Assembly: GCA_003520925.1 (NCBI GenBank)
Contig: DOTV01000068.1
Span: forward strand, 1 to 18,475
DNA from: Bacteroidales bacterium
GTDB taxonomy: Bacteria > Bacteroidota > Bacteroidia > Bacteroidales > VadinHA17
DNA: 18,475 nucleotides
Reading direction: 5' to 3'
Both the position numbers and the translations under genes were made by a program. The notes under the pieces are model-generated. The model was not told the origin of the DNA. It saw only the letters and a program-made list of their open reading frames with translations, and made no database searches. Shown here in pieces: positions 1 to 6,684 of this stretch (its first letter is position 1; the number at the start of each line of letters is the position of its first letter).

Positions 1-262
1 CATCCTTGTCAAGATCATCAACTTTCTTTTCCAGGTCCGCAATCTTCCCTTTAAGCCTTGCAATTTCATCCTTAAGTCCGGTGATCTGACGGTTGAGCTG
101 TACCTTCTCGTCTTCAAGCTTTTTAATAACAGGAGTATAAACCGACTTTGCATAATACCATGCCGTCAGATAGCCTATCAGTCCGGCAACAAGAAGCAGG
201 ACAATTATTAATAAAACTGCAGTGGTTACAGACATCACCTGAAGTATTGCCAATGGATTCAT
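1..262 (-). CDS. Membrane-anchored coiled-coil protein, partial (C-terminus beyond window)
   Basis: An open frame starts at ATG 262-260 on the minus strand and runs off the left edge after 87 codons. The visible part begins MNPLAILQVMSV, has one strongly hydrophobic segment at about residues 13-37, and then a highly charged Leu/Ile-heptad stretch from about residue 48 onward (LEDEKVQLN..., LKDEIARLKGKI, LEKKVDDL) that reads as a coiled coil. This suggests a single-pass inner-membrane anchor carrying a long coiled coil. It starts four bases after the stop of the OmpA-domain gene, so the two are almost certainly co-transcribed and may be translationally coupled. No family could be recognised and no function is assigned. 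The coiled coil argues against a MotA/ExbB-type channel, at least in this N-terminal part. Confidence 0.7.
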   Translation of the reverse strand, partial: MNPLAILQVMSVTTAVLLIIVLLLVAGLIGYLTAWYYAKSVYTPVIKKLEDEKVQLNRQITGLKDEIARLKGKIADLEKKVDDLDKD

Positions 263-266
263 GACG

Positions 267-776
267 TTATTTTTTTATTGAAATTACTGTTCTCCTGTTT
301 TTTGCTCTCTCATCATCAGTTATATAACCGGTAATTGGTTCCTCTTCACCTTTTGAAGAAACAATCATTCTTGCCGGAGGGAACCCTTTGCTTTCAAGAA
401 ATTTCTGAGCTGCTCTGGCTCTTTCCATTCCAAGGGCCTGGTTATATTCCGGTGTACCGACAAGATCGGTATGACCGGTGATCACGAGCATTGAACCAGG
501 GTATTTATCAAGCCACTCTTTAAACGCAGTAAGGCTTGCTTCCATCGGAGCATCAGGTGTTAACCCGGCTTTGTCAAAGTCGTACCAGATTATAAGCTCC
601 TTCGGCATCAGTGCATAAATTTTCGCCAGGGAATCTGCAACAATACTCCTGGTTTCAGGTAACGTTTCTACGGGAACAGGTCTTTTCAGCGCCGGCTTAA
701 GAAAGTCAACAAAGAGCCAAGTTGAGAAGAATGCCCATATTACAAATACAATTGATCCGATTGTAAGAATTCTCAT
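267..776 (-). CDS. OmpA/Pal-domain peptidoglycan-binding protein with N-terminal membrane anchor
   Basis: The 169-residue product has a hydrophobic N-terminal segment (about residues 3-25) with no lipobox and no clear cleavage site, a linker, and then a C-terminal OmpA-like domain (about residues 62-167). Domain hallmarks are YDFDKAGLTP (65-74), TGHTD (100-104), the LGMERA helix (115-120) and the terminal KNRRTVISI (159-167). Asp104 and Arg119 have the spacing of the diaminopimelate-binding Asp/Arg pair of E. coli OmpA. The likely topology is an inner-membrane anchor with a periplasmic domain gripping peptidoglycan. The downstream gene is a membrane-anchored coiled-coil protein only four bases away, so the pair may form one envelope complex. 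An Asp (residue 24) lies at the distal end of the transmembrane segment, unlike the MotB/ZorB arrangement, so a stator role is not supported. Confidence 0.88.
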   Translation of the reverse strand: MRILTIGSIVFVIWAFFSTWLFVDFLKPALKRPVPVETLPETRSIVADSLAKIYALMPKELIIWYDFDKAGLTPDAPMEASLTAFKEWLDKYPGSMLVITGHTDLVGTPEYNQALGMERARAAQKFLESKGFPPARMIVSSKGEEEPITGYITDDERAKNRRTVISIKK

Positions 777-801
777 TTACCCGCTTGTTAGTTTTCAGTT
801 C

Positions 802-814
802 AGGTTATAAACCT
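802..814. repeat. Small inverted repeat AGGTT-ATA-AACCT
   Basis: A perfect 5-bp inverted repeat with a 3-base loop lies in the 88-bp spacer upstream of the OmpA-domain gene. It could be an operator half-site pair or a small hairpin. No T-tract follows on either strand, so it is not a convincing terminator. Confidence 0.3.
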
Positions 815-864
815 TACAAGTTAATAAATTCACCAGATTTACAATGAGAAAACTTATATAAATT

Positions 865-1305
865 TCAATCCTTAAAGAGAATCTTTTTCTGAAATTCCTG
901 AAAGAGCTTTTCCTCATTTTCCCCCTTCCTGATTCCGGTTAAAAGGAGTTCTATAAGTTTGGCAATTGTTTTATCGCTGAATCCGGCTTCAATAGCAAAA
1001 CGTTTCAATAGCTTTCTCTCACCTTCGCTGATAACATCATCGGCAAGAATCATTTCGGCAACATTGTACAGGTGCTCAAACTTTTCATGCAGGAGATAGG
1101 GAGGATTATAATTATTCCTCGACTCATGCTCTATGAATTTGTCAATCTCAGGATCGGTCAGACCAAATTTCCTGCCTTCCTTATGAAGAAGCTCAAGCTC
1201 GCCGGGATTTATCTTACCATCAGCTTTTGAGACCTGAACAAGATGAAGATAATGCTCCTTGCTGATTCTCTTGCCATTATCTTTGATGAAATCTGAAAAA
1301 TTCAT
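865..1305 (-). CDS. TerB-like (tellurite-resistance TerB / DjlA N-domain type) protein
   Basis: This 146-residue, all-helical, soluble protein has no signal peptide or membrane segment. It contains the two internally similar helical halves typical of TerB-like domains, each centred on an acidic turn: SKADGKINPGELELL (residues 26-40) and LADDVISEGERKLL (87-100). The Asp-rich turns are the proposed metal-binding positions in the family. TerB-like domains occur in tellurite and stress operons and as modules in membrane-associated complexes; nothing here shows the other ter genes, so tellurite resistance should not be assumed. It sits 88 bp upstream of the OmpA-domain gene on the same strand and may belong to the same envelope-related unit. 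The family is fairly secure and the role is unknown. Confidence 0.75.
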   Translation of the reverse strand: MNFSDFIKDNGKRISKEHYLHLVQVSKADGKINPGELELLHKEGRKFGLTDPEIDKFIEHESRNNYNPPYLLHEKFEHLYNVAEMILADDVISEGERKLLKRFAIEAGFSDKTIAKLIELLLTGIRKGENEEKLFQEFQKKILFKD

Positions 1306-1342
1306 TTTGTGGAATTTTAATGTAAGTTTTTAATTTCTAAAT

Positions 1343-1350
1343 CAAATATA
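1343..1350 (-). promoter_or_regulatory. Candidate -7 promoter box (TATATTTG) for the TerB-like gene
   Basis: Read on the minus strand this is TATATTTG, a perfect match to the Bacteroidota -7 consensus TAnnTTTG, 38 bases before the TerB-like start codon. No TTTG is found at the expected -33 distance, so this is a half-supported promoter. Confidence 0.35.
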
Positions 1351-1397
1351 TCATGTAAAATCCAATTCTGATATAATTACAGATAAACAATAATCCA

Positions 1398-2936
1398 TTA
1401 AAGTTGTTCCAGCCTTATCTTCCAGAAATAATTAAAGCTGCCGGCAGGATCTTCACAGAGCCAGACTGTAGTGCCAAATTCCCTTGCATCCGGATTTGAA
1501 ATACTTCCTATTTTGGTAATTTTTCTGAAAACCTGTTTAATATCTTCCCCCAATTCATCATTTATGTAGATAGCCGCAGTAATGTCGGGTACAAATATTT
1601 CAGGTACCCAGTACCTGAAACTTTCACTGAAACAAACTGCTTCGGGCAATCCATATTTCTTGCCAATGACCGTTATTGCACCTGCCTGACCATAGTTTTC
1701 ACAATAGATAAAAGCTGATTTTTTATCAGGAATCATCTGCCATGCTTCATTTGCAATACCTGTAAGTTCCTCCCATCCAAGCATATCAGCATAATCCTGA
1801 GGCAGAGAATGAATTGAATTATCCTCAAAACGGCATACAAAATCCAGTCCGTATTTTTCTCCGATATCCCTGAAGTAGCTTACAAGCTTTTCTGTTTTAA
1901 ACACCGGAATACCGATCGGAATTATTGGGATTGTAAGTCCGGTAATCAGCAGAATAAGTAATACCCCGGACCACCATTTTCTGAGTATTTGTCCCCATGC
2001 CACAGCTCCTGCAGCAATAAGGAACGGGAATACTCCCTGGGTATAATAACTTTTCCCCCGCAACAGCATAAGTGCCAGTATAACACCTATTACCACCATC
2101 CCTAGAAACCGGAATTTCCAGCCTTTCTTATTTGTAAAAAGATATACTATCCCGGCAATTGTAAGTATTGTAGCTGCTCCAGGAATAATTAATTGTTCAG
2201 TTAAAAATGCCGACCTGTCAACATTTACAAGCTGTGTTCGCTGAAGTTCGGCCATATGATTAATCACAGGAAGATCGTTTACAATCTGCCAGATCAGATT
2301 CGGCATGAAAACAATGAATCCGGCCAGAATTCCATACCAGAATTTTTTATTTCTGAGGATATTCCTGTATTGCGTAAAAGGCAGGATAACCAGTATGATG
2401 ACGATCAGTATTCCGATAAGGTACTTATTCAGCAAAGCTACTCCTGCAGTTATGCCTATCAGAATAAGGTATGCATCGCGGGATGTGTTTATATATTTAA
2501 CTATCAGATAGAACAAAAGAGTCCATAATATGAGGTCGATATACACCGGCTGAAACAGCAGAAAGGTTCTTAAATCAAAAACAGATACAATTATTCCAAC
2601 TGCTGCAAGAATCCTTGAATATGCCGATCCACCCAACTCTTTAGCAAGTGCAGATATCAAAAAGACCATGAGTCCGCTTACCAGGGCCGGAAAAAACCTG
2701 ACTGCAAAAATTGAATATCCGAATATATTTTGCATCAGCCAGGCTATCCATCCTGTCAGAGGAGGCACTGTGGCATAACCTGGTGCCGGGTGCTGTCCAA
2801 GGGAAAAATATAAAAGCTCATCTCGGTGAAATTCTAGATTATTTGAAAAATAAAGATGAATTGCCACATTCAATAAAGCCAGAAAACCTATAATAATTCC
2901 TGTATAATTGATTTTTAATCTCTCTTCTGTTACCAT
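1398..2936 (-). CDS. GT39/PMT_2-type integral membrane glycosyltransferase
   Basis: The 512-residue protein is dominated by hydrophobic helices (about 10 or more) followed by a soluble C-terminal domain (about residues 350-512). Near the N-terminus, after the first helix, is HRDELLYFSLGQHP (residues 37-50), with the acidic Asp39-Glu40 pair that PMT/ArnT-like enzymes use in the first periplasmic loop. The following GYATVPPLTGWIAWL matches the conserved PPL loop of the PMT_2 family. Such enzymes transfer a sugar from a polyprenyl-phosphate donor to a lipid, glycan or protein on the periplasmic side. Donor and acceptor cannot be read from sequence. It is the first gene of the leftward run, 92 bp before the TerB-like gene, so a shared transcript is possible but not shown. 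Confidence 0.85.
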   Translation of the reverse strand: MVTEERLKINYTGIIIGFLALLNVAIHLYFSNNLEFHRDELLYFSLGQHPAPGYATVPPLTGWIAWLMQNIFGYSIFAVRFFPALVSGLMVFLISALAKELGGSAYSRILAAVGIIVSVFDLRTFLLFQPVYIDLILWTLLFYLIVKYINTSRDAYLILIGITAGVALLNKYLIGILIVIILVILPFTQYRNILRNKKFWYGILAGFIVFMPNLIWQIVNDLPVINHMAELQRTQLVNVDRSAFLTEQLIIPGAATILTIAGIVYLFTNKKGWKFRFLGMVVIGVILALMLLRGKSYYTQGVFPFLIAAGAVAWGQILRKWWSGVLLILLITGLTIPIIPIGIPVFKTEKLVSYFRDIGEKYGLDFVCRFEDNSIHSLPQDYADMLGWEELTGIANEAWQMIPDKKSAFIYCENYGQAGAITVIGKKYGLPEAVCFSESFRYWVPEIFVPDITAAIYINDELGEDIKQVFRKITKIGSISNPDAREFGTTVWLCEDPAGSFNYFWKIRLEQL

Positions 2937-3097
2937 GAAAGCTAAAATGAGATAATTTTACACATTGCCAGGGAAAGTTAAAAAAAGATTTTAGATTGAA
3001 TTATTAATTGAAAGTGATATATTTAATGGAATAATAATTGTTTCCATTATTTGTTATAACCTTAATTCTGTTCTGTAATAAATATCCTTATTATATT
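2937..3097. other. Divergent AT-rich intergenic region with a small inverted repeat
   Basis: This 161-bp spacer separates the leftward glycosyltransferase from the rightward methyltransferase-permease pair and so must hold both promoters. The only clear structure is AATGGAA (3025-3031) facing TTCCATT (3042-3048) across a 10-base loop, which could be an operator. A near-match to the -7 box (TATATTTA, 3018-3025, one mismatch) faces right. No confident promoter can be named. Confidence 0.4.
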
Positions 3098-3781
3098 ATG
3101 AAAAGGAACCCTTTTAAGAACTTACTATTGTTCACGATCCTGAGTCTGATTCTTACAGTAAGCAATACTCTTGCCCAATCGGGAAAATCGAATCCGGGGT
3201 TAGATGAAAAAGTAAAAAAATTTCTTGTTGAACATTCGCATTACTGGTTCGATATGAATATCCCTGCATCTGACGGACAGCTACTCTACGACCTCATAAT
3301 AAAGGGGAATTACAAATCAGCCCTTGAAATAGGTACCTCAACAGGACATTCTGGAATCTGGATAGCCTGGGCACTGAGTAAGACAGGAGGTAAACTTATA
3401 ACTATTGAGATTGATGAAGAGAGATATAAAACTGCTCTTGAGAATTTTAAGCAGGTCGGGTTGTCGGAATATATTGACGCAAGGCTGGCAGATGCACATA
3501 CTCTTGTTAAGGAATTAAAAGGTCCGTTTGATTTTGTCTTCAGCGATGCAGACAAGGAGTGGTACAAAAATTATTTCGTCGATCTTGATCCCAAATTAAA
3601 AGTAGGAGGATGTTTTACTGCCCATAATATATCGGACCGCGGACGCGGCGGAAACAGAGGCGGCGGATATGGAGGACAGGGAGCCTTTCTTGAATATGTA
3701 AGAAGCCTCGACAATTACGAGACTACCGTGAACAATACAGGAGGCGGGGTATCGATTAGCTATAAAAAAGCTGCACGCTAA
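3098..3781 (+). CDS. Class I SAM-dependent O-methyltransferase with an N-terminal signal peptide
   Basis: ATG 3098 is chosen over an in-frame upstream start at 3038 because it gives a textbook signal peptide: MKRNPFK, a hydrophobic core, then SNTLA|Q with cleavage near residue 26. The mature part has the fold of catechol/caffeoyl-CoA-type O-methyltransferases: motif I LEIGTSTGHSG (76-86), the acidic ITIEID (101-106) that should contact the ribose of SAM, DARLADAH (127-134), and the metal-site FVFSDADK (147-153). The usual second metal site Asp-Asn appears as His176-Asn177, a substitution. A Gly/Arg-rich loop (GRGGNRGGGYGGQG, about 182-195) is inserted before the last strands. A SAM-dependent enzyme with an export signal is unexpected, since SAM is cytoplasmic. 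Substrate unknown. The permease gene begins 11 bases downstream, so the two form an operon. Confidence 0.82.
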   Translation: MKRNPFKNLLLFTILSLILTVSNTLAQSGKSNPGLDEKVKKFLVEHSHYWFDMNIPASDGQLLYDLIIKGNYKSALEIGTSTGHSGIWIAWALSKTGGKLITIEIDEERYKTALENFKQVGLSEYIDARLADAHTLVKELKGPFDFVFSDADKEWYKNYFVDLDPKLKVGGCFTAHNISDRGRGGNRGGGYGGQGAFLEYVRSLDNYETTVNNTGGGVSISYKKAAR

Positions 3782-3792
3782 TTTCCAGTAAA

Positions 3793-5142
3793 ATGACTGA
3801 AGAAAAACTGGAGAGAAAACTTGGTCTTTTCCCTGCTACAAATATTGTTGTGGCCAATATGATTGGAGCAGGAATATTCACTACCTCGGGTCTTTTAATG
3901 GCAGGACTTAACAATCCTGTGCTTTTAATAATCCTTTGGGCTGCAGGAGGATTAATTGCCCTTTGCGGCGCCCTCTCCTATGGTGAACTGGGGGCAGCAA
4001 TGCCCGGAGCAGGAGGTGAGTATTTGTTCCTCTCTAAACTTTACAGTCCGATTTTTGGTTTCCTGAGCGGCTGGGTATCATTTATTGTTGGTTTTTCAGC
4101 TCCCATAGCAGCTTCAGCTCTCGGTTTCAGCGAATACTTCACAAGAGCAGTCCCCGGACTTGAAAACTGGCTTCAGAATAACGGAATAATGGGACCTGTC
4201 TTAACCGGAAAGATACTTGCTGTATCTGTAATCCTTATATTTACATTTATCCATTACCGTGGTATAAAATACGGGGCAAGAATCCAGAATGCACTCACCC
4301 TTCTTAAAATCCTGCTTATAGTCATTTTATTAATTGCCGGATTTTCCTCGGGTAAGGGTGATTTTTCAAATTTTACAAAAGGTGGTAGTATCCTCCCGGG
4401 ACTGGCGGGCTGGAAAACAGCTGGCCTTTCCCTGATGTGGATAATGTTCGCCTACAGCGGCTGGAACGCATCAACATACCTTGGGGCTGAAATCAAAAAT
4501 CCTTCCAGAAACCTTCCGGGATCTCTTATTTACGGGACTATTATTGTGATGATTCTTTACCTTGGGCTAAACATACTGTATGTTTACGGCATTAATCCCG
4601 ACTCAATGAAGGGAGTTATATCTGTCGGAGGTCTGGCCATGGGAAATCTTTTCGGAAAATCAGCCGAGGTGCTGTTTTCAATACTTATAGCCTTTGCTTT
4701 GTTCTCTTCATTAAGTGCATTTATTATTATAGGGCCAAGAGTCTATTACTCGATGGCTAAAGATGGCCTCTTTTTCAAATCGGCTTCCAGGATTCATAAA
4801 AAATTCCAGGTACCATCCAATTCTATTCTGCTTCAATGCCTTATAGCTGTCATTCTTGTCCTGTCGGGTACATTTGAACAGGTTCTGACATATATGGGGT
4901 TCGCATTAGGGATCTTTCCCGTTCTGGCAGTTCTGGGTGTTTGGAAACTCCGGAAGACTAATCCTGAAGCCTTGAAGATAAAGGGATTCCCTGTTCCACA
5001 GATAATTTATTTTGCAGCAGGGATCATGATTCTTGTGTTATCTTTTCTCGAAAGGCCCACTGAATCTTCTATTGCTTTGCTGACTGTCGTAATAGGGATA
5101 CCGGTTTATTTTATCTTTAAAAAGAGCATCAAATCGGTTTAG
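3793..5142 (+). CDS. APC-superfamily amino-acid permease
   Basis: The 449-residue, highly hydrophobic protein has about 12 predicted membrane helices. The first helix carries the unwound-helix signature NMIGAGIFTTSG (residues 22-33), the APC substrate-binding motif, and later GAEIKNPSRNLPGS (about 231-244) matches the conserved cytoplasmic loop after TM6. Length and motif order fit a cation-coupled or exchange-type amino-acid transporter of the inner membrane. Substrate specificity cannot be assigned. The gene follows the exported methyltransferase by 11 bases, but no functional link between them is known. Its last 14 bases overlap the end of tcdA on the opposite strand, leaving no room for a separate terminator. 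Confidence 0.9.
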   Translation: MTEEKLERKLGLFPATNIVVANMIGAGIFTTSGLLMAGLNNPVLLIILWAAGGLIALCGALSYGELGAAMPGAGGEYLFLSKLYSPIFGFLSGWVSFIVGFSAPIAASALGFSEYFTRAVPGLENWLQNNGIMGPVLTGKILAVSVILIFTFIHYRGIKYGARIQNALTLLKILLIVILLIAGFSSGKGDFSNFTKGGSILPGLAGWKTAGLSLMWIMFAYSGWNASTYLGAEIKNPSRNLPGSLIYGTIIVMILYLGLNILYVYGINPDSMKGVISVGGLAMGNLFGKSAEVLFSILIAFALFSSLSAFIIIGPRVYYSMAKDGLFFKSASRIHKKFQVPSNSILLQCLIAVILVLSGTFEQVLTYMGFALGIFPVLAVLGVWKLRKTNPEALKIKGFPVPQIIYFAAGIMILVLSFLERPTESSIALLTVVIGIPVYFIFKKSIKSV

Positions 5143-5872
5143 TTCCAGCGTTCCTCCCGATTCCGGCAATATCGCGGATTACGACTGAGGCGCAGACTAT
5201 TCCAAATGCAGCAGGCATATAGGAGATTGTCCCGACAACAGATACTTTATTTTTCTCCCCAGTGACTGTGACCACCTTTCTTTTATCGACGACTTCAGGT
5301 GAATAGACCGCTGTGACCCCTTCCCTTATCCCGAGCTTGTGAAGACGTTTTCTGAGAATTCTGGCCAGAGTACAGTTTTTGGTCTCAGAAATATCGCTTA
5401 TGAAAACCCTTTCGGGATCAAATTTCCCACCTGATCCCATTGAGCTGACAACAGGAATTTTCTTCAGCATGGCATTATAGATAAGAAATACTTTTGGTGA
5501 AAGTGTGTCAATTGCATCAACCACATAGCTGAAATCGGAATCAAGGATTTCTGTTATCTTATCGTCTTTCAAATACTCATAAACAGCCTTCAGCTCTAGT
5601 TCCGGATTAATATCCTTAAGCCTTTGAGCCATTAACATCGCTTTGGATTTCCCTTCGTTGCTTTTAAGTGCAAGAAGCTGCCGGTTCCGGTTGGATGAAT
5701 GGATCGAGTCACCATCAACAATTGTCATTCTGCCGACACCTGCCCTGCAGATCATTTCAGCCGCAAAAGCCCCCACTCCGCCAAGACCAACTATCAGAAC
5801 ATTTGAAGTTTTAAGGCTCTTCAGCCCATCCTCTCCAAGCAGTAATTCAGTACGTGATAACCAGTCTGACAT
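5129..5872 (-). CDS. tcdA: tRNA threonylcarbamoyladenosine dehydratase (TcdA/CsdL)
   Basis: This 247-residue ThiF/MoeB/E1-superfamily protein adenylates t6A at tRNA position 37 and dehydrates it to cyclic ct6A. Visible features are the ATP-binding glycine loop GLGGVG (29-34), the acidic IVDGD (51-55), the arginine motif NRNRQ (61-65), and the TcdA-specific block SSMGSGGKFDPERV followed by DISETKNCTLARILRKRL. There are no zinc-binding CxxC pairs as in ThiF/MoeB, which supports TcdA. The C-terminal stretch TISYMPAAFGIVCASVVIRDI is hydrophobic, as in E. coli TcdA. It is slightly shorter than the E. coli protein (268 residues). It converges on the permease gene with a 14-bp overlap, and the upstream TatD gene is separated by a G/C-rich hairpin element, so it may have its own promoter. 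Confidence 0.92.
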   Translation of the reverse strand: MSDWLSRTELLLGEDGLKSLKTSNVLIVGLGGVGAFAAEMICRAGVGRMTIVDGDSIHSSNRNRQLLALKSNEGKSKAMLMAQRLKDINPELELKAVYEYLKDDKITEILDSDFSYVVDAIDTLSPKVFLIYNAMLKKIPVVSSMGSGGKFDPERVFISDISETKNCTLARILRKRLHKLGIREGVTAVYSPEVVDKRKVVTVTGEKNKVSVVGTISYMPAAFGIVCASVVIRDIAGIGRNAGTKPI

Positions 5873-5910
5873 CTTAAACTGTTTTTACCTCGCTCTCTTA
5901 AACTTTTCCT

Positions 5911-5980
5911 GCCCCTAAATCCCCTGAAAGGGACTTTCATATCCAGCATCCAAAGGCCCCCTTAAGGGGGTTGGGGGGCC
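5911..5980. repeat. G/C-rich mirrored-arm extragenic repeat (REP-like)
   Basis: Between the TatD gene and tcdA is an element with two arms. The left arm (about 5911-5933) is rich in CCCC/GGG blocks and ends in the inverted repeat TGAAAG-GGA-CTTTCA (5925-5939). The right arm (5955-5980) holds CCCCCTTAAGGGGG (5957-5970), a perfect 14-bp palindrome, and GGCCCCC (5955-5961) can alternatively pair with GGGGGCC (5974-5980). The reverse complement of the right arm resembles the left arm (blocks of C4-6, a short A/T gap, C4-5, a TTAA or TGAAA core, then G3-5). It looks like a dispersed REP-type repeat, and it could also attenuate or stabilise the leftward transcript ahead of tcdA. Confidence 0.65.
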
Positions 5981-5988
5981 AAATCTTA

Positions 5989-6009
5989 TGTAATTACAAT
6001 GTAATTACA
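5989..6009. repeat. Tandem palindromic decamers TGTAATTACA x2
   Basis: Two perfect copies of the 10-bp palindrome TGTAATTACA lie at 5989-5998 and 6000-6009, one base apart. The second includes the stop codon of the TatD-family gene. They could be a protein-binding site upstream of tcdA, or a small local duplication. Confidence 0.5.
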
Positions 6010-6682
6010 CTCCAAAAAGCATATTAAAATTGTTGAAAATAGTAATTTTCAATTCCTCAACATCAATTCCGAGATCAACTGAAACTTTGCTGTAGATTTT
6101 CCTGATATCAGCATCAGCCCCGTCGGTTTCGAGAAATATTCTCTCTTTTGGCAGAATTCTGATCAGTCCGGAGGATTCAGGACGGAGGATAAAATCAAAC
6201 CAGAAAGAAAGGTACATTCCTCTTTTTATGAGTTGAAGGGCCAGCTCTTTTTTGCCTCTGAATCCATGCACCAGCCAGGGTGTTACCGGTTTCAGACCCT
6301 TATGGGAAGAAAGAAGCTCATCCCACGATCTTACGCAGTGAATCACAAGCGGTTTCCTGAATTCACCTGAAATTTTAACCTGTTCTGCAAATATGGATTT
6401 CTGAAGTTCAACAGAAGGACCCCTGAGCTTATCAAAGCCGGCTTCACCAAAAGCTATAAGGCCCGGATTTCCGGCAACACTGCGTATATATTCAAGAAGC
6501 TGTTCACTGTTGTTTTCATTAAGATGCCATGGATGTATTCCTGCCGTAAATGCCCGTGCTGAAACATTTTCAGGATTCATGGCCTCATGGGCCATAAGAT
6601 TTTCAACTGCAAAAACACCATCAGAAGGTTTTGCATCATGGGTATGAATGTCTATGTACTCACCATGCAGGGGAAGATCCAT
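6005..6682 (-). CDS. TatD-family metal-dependent hydrolase
   Basis: The 225-residue protein keeps the metal-site residues of TatD/YcfH deoxyribonucleases: IDIHTH (His13, His15), GEAGFDK (Glu80), VIHC (His115), VHGF (His139) and LETDGAD (Asp187), in the right order along a TIM barrel. TatD proteins hydrolyse nucleic-acid or related phosphodiester substrates; some act as 3'-5' exonucleases. At 225 residues it is shorter than most TatD proteins (about 260), mainly through short loops rather than loss of catalytic residues. Its start lies two bases after the gltX stop, so the pair is probably translated from one message. The precise substrate is unassigned. Confidence 0.85.
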   Translation of the reverse strand: MDLPLHGEYIDIHTHDAKPSDGVFAVENLMAHEAMNPENVSARAFTAGIHPWHLNENNSEQLLEYIRSVAGNPGLIAFGEAGFDKLRGPSVELQKSIFAEQVKISGEFRKPLVIHCVRSWDELLSSHKGLKPVTPWLVHGFRGKKELALQLIKRGMYLSFWFDFILRPESSGLIRILPKERIFLETDGADADIRKIYSKVSVDLGIDVEELKITIFNNFNMLFGV

Positions 6683-6684
6683 TT

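Noticed and set aside
267..776. MotB/ZorB-like stator subunit (transmembrane Asp plus OmpA domain), hinting at a Zorya-type defence system
   Set aside because: The Asp is at the distal end of the helix, not near its cytoplasmic start as in MotB/ZorB, and the visible neighbour has one helix plus coiled coil rather than a MotA-like multi-helix channel. No Zorya nuclease or helicase gene is visible.
865..1305. Tellurite resistance operon
   Set aside because: Only a TerB-like fold is seen; no terC, terD or terZ homologue is nearby, and TerB-like domains are used in many other contexts.
3038..3097. Upstream in-frame start of the methyltransferase
   Set aside because: It would put a hydrophobic, Cys-containing 20-residue extension before a complete and typical signal peptide; 3098 is the better start.
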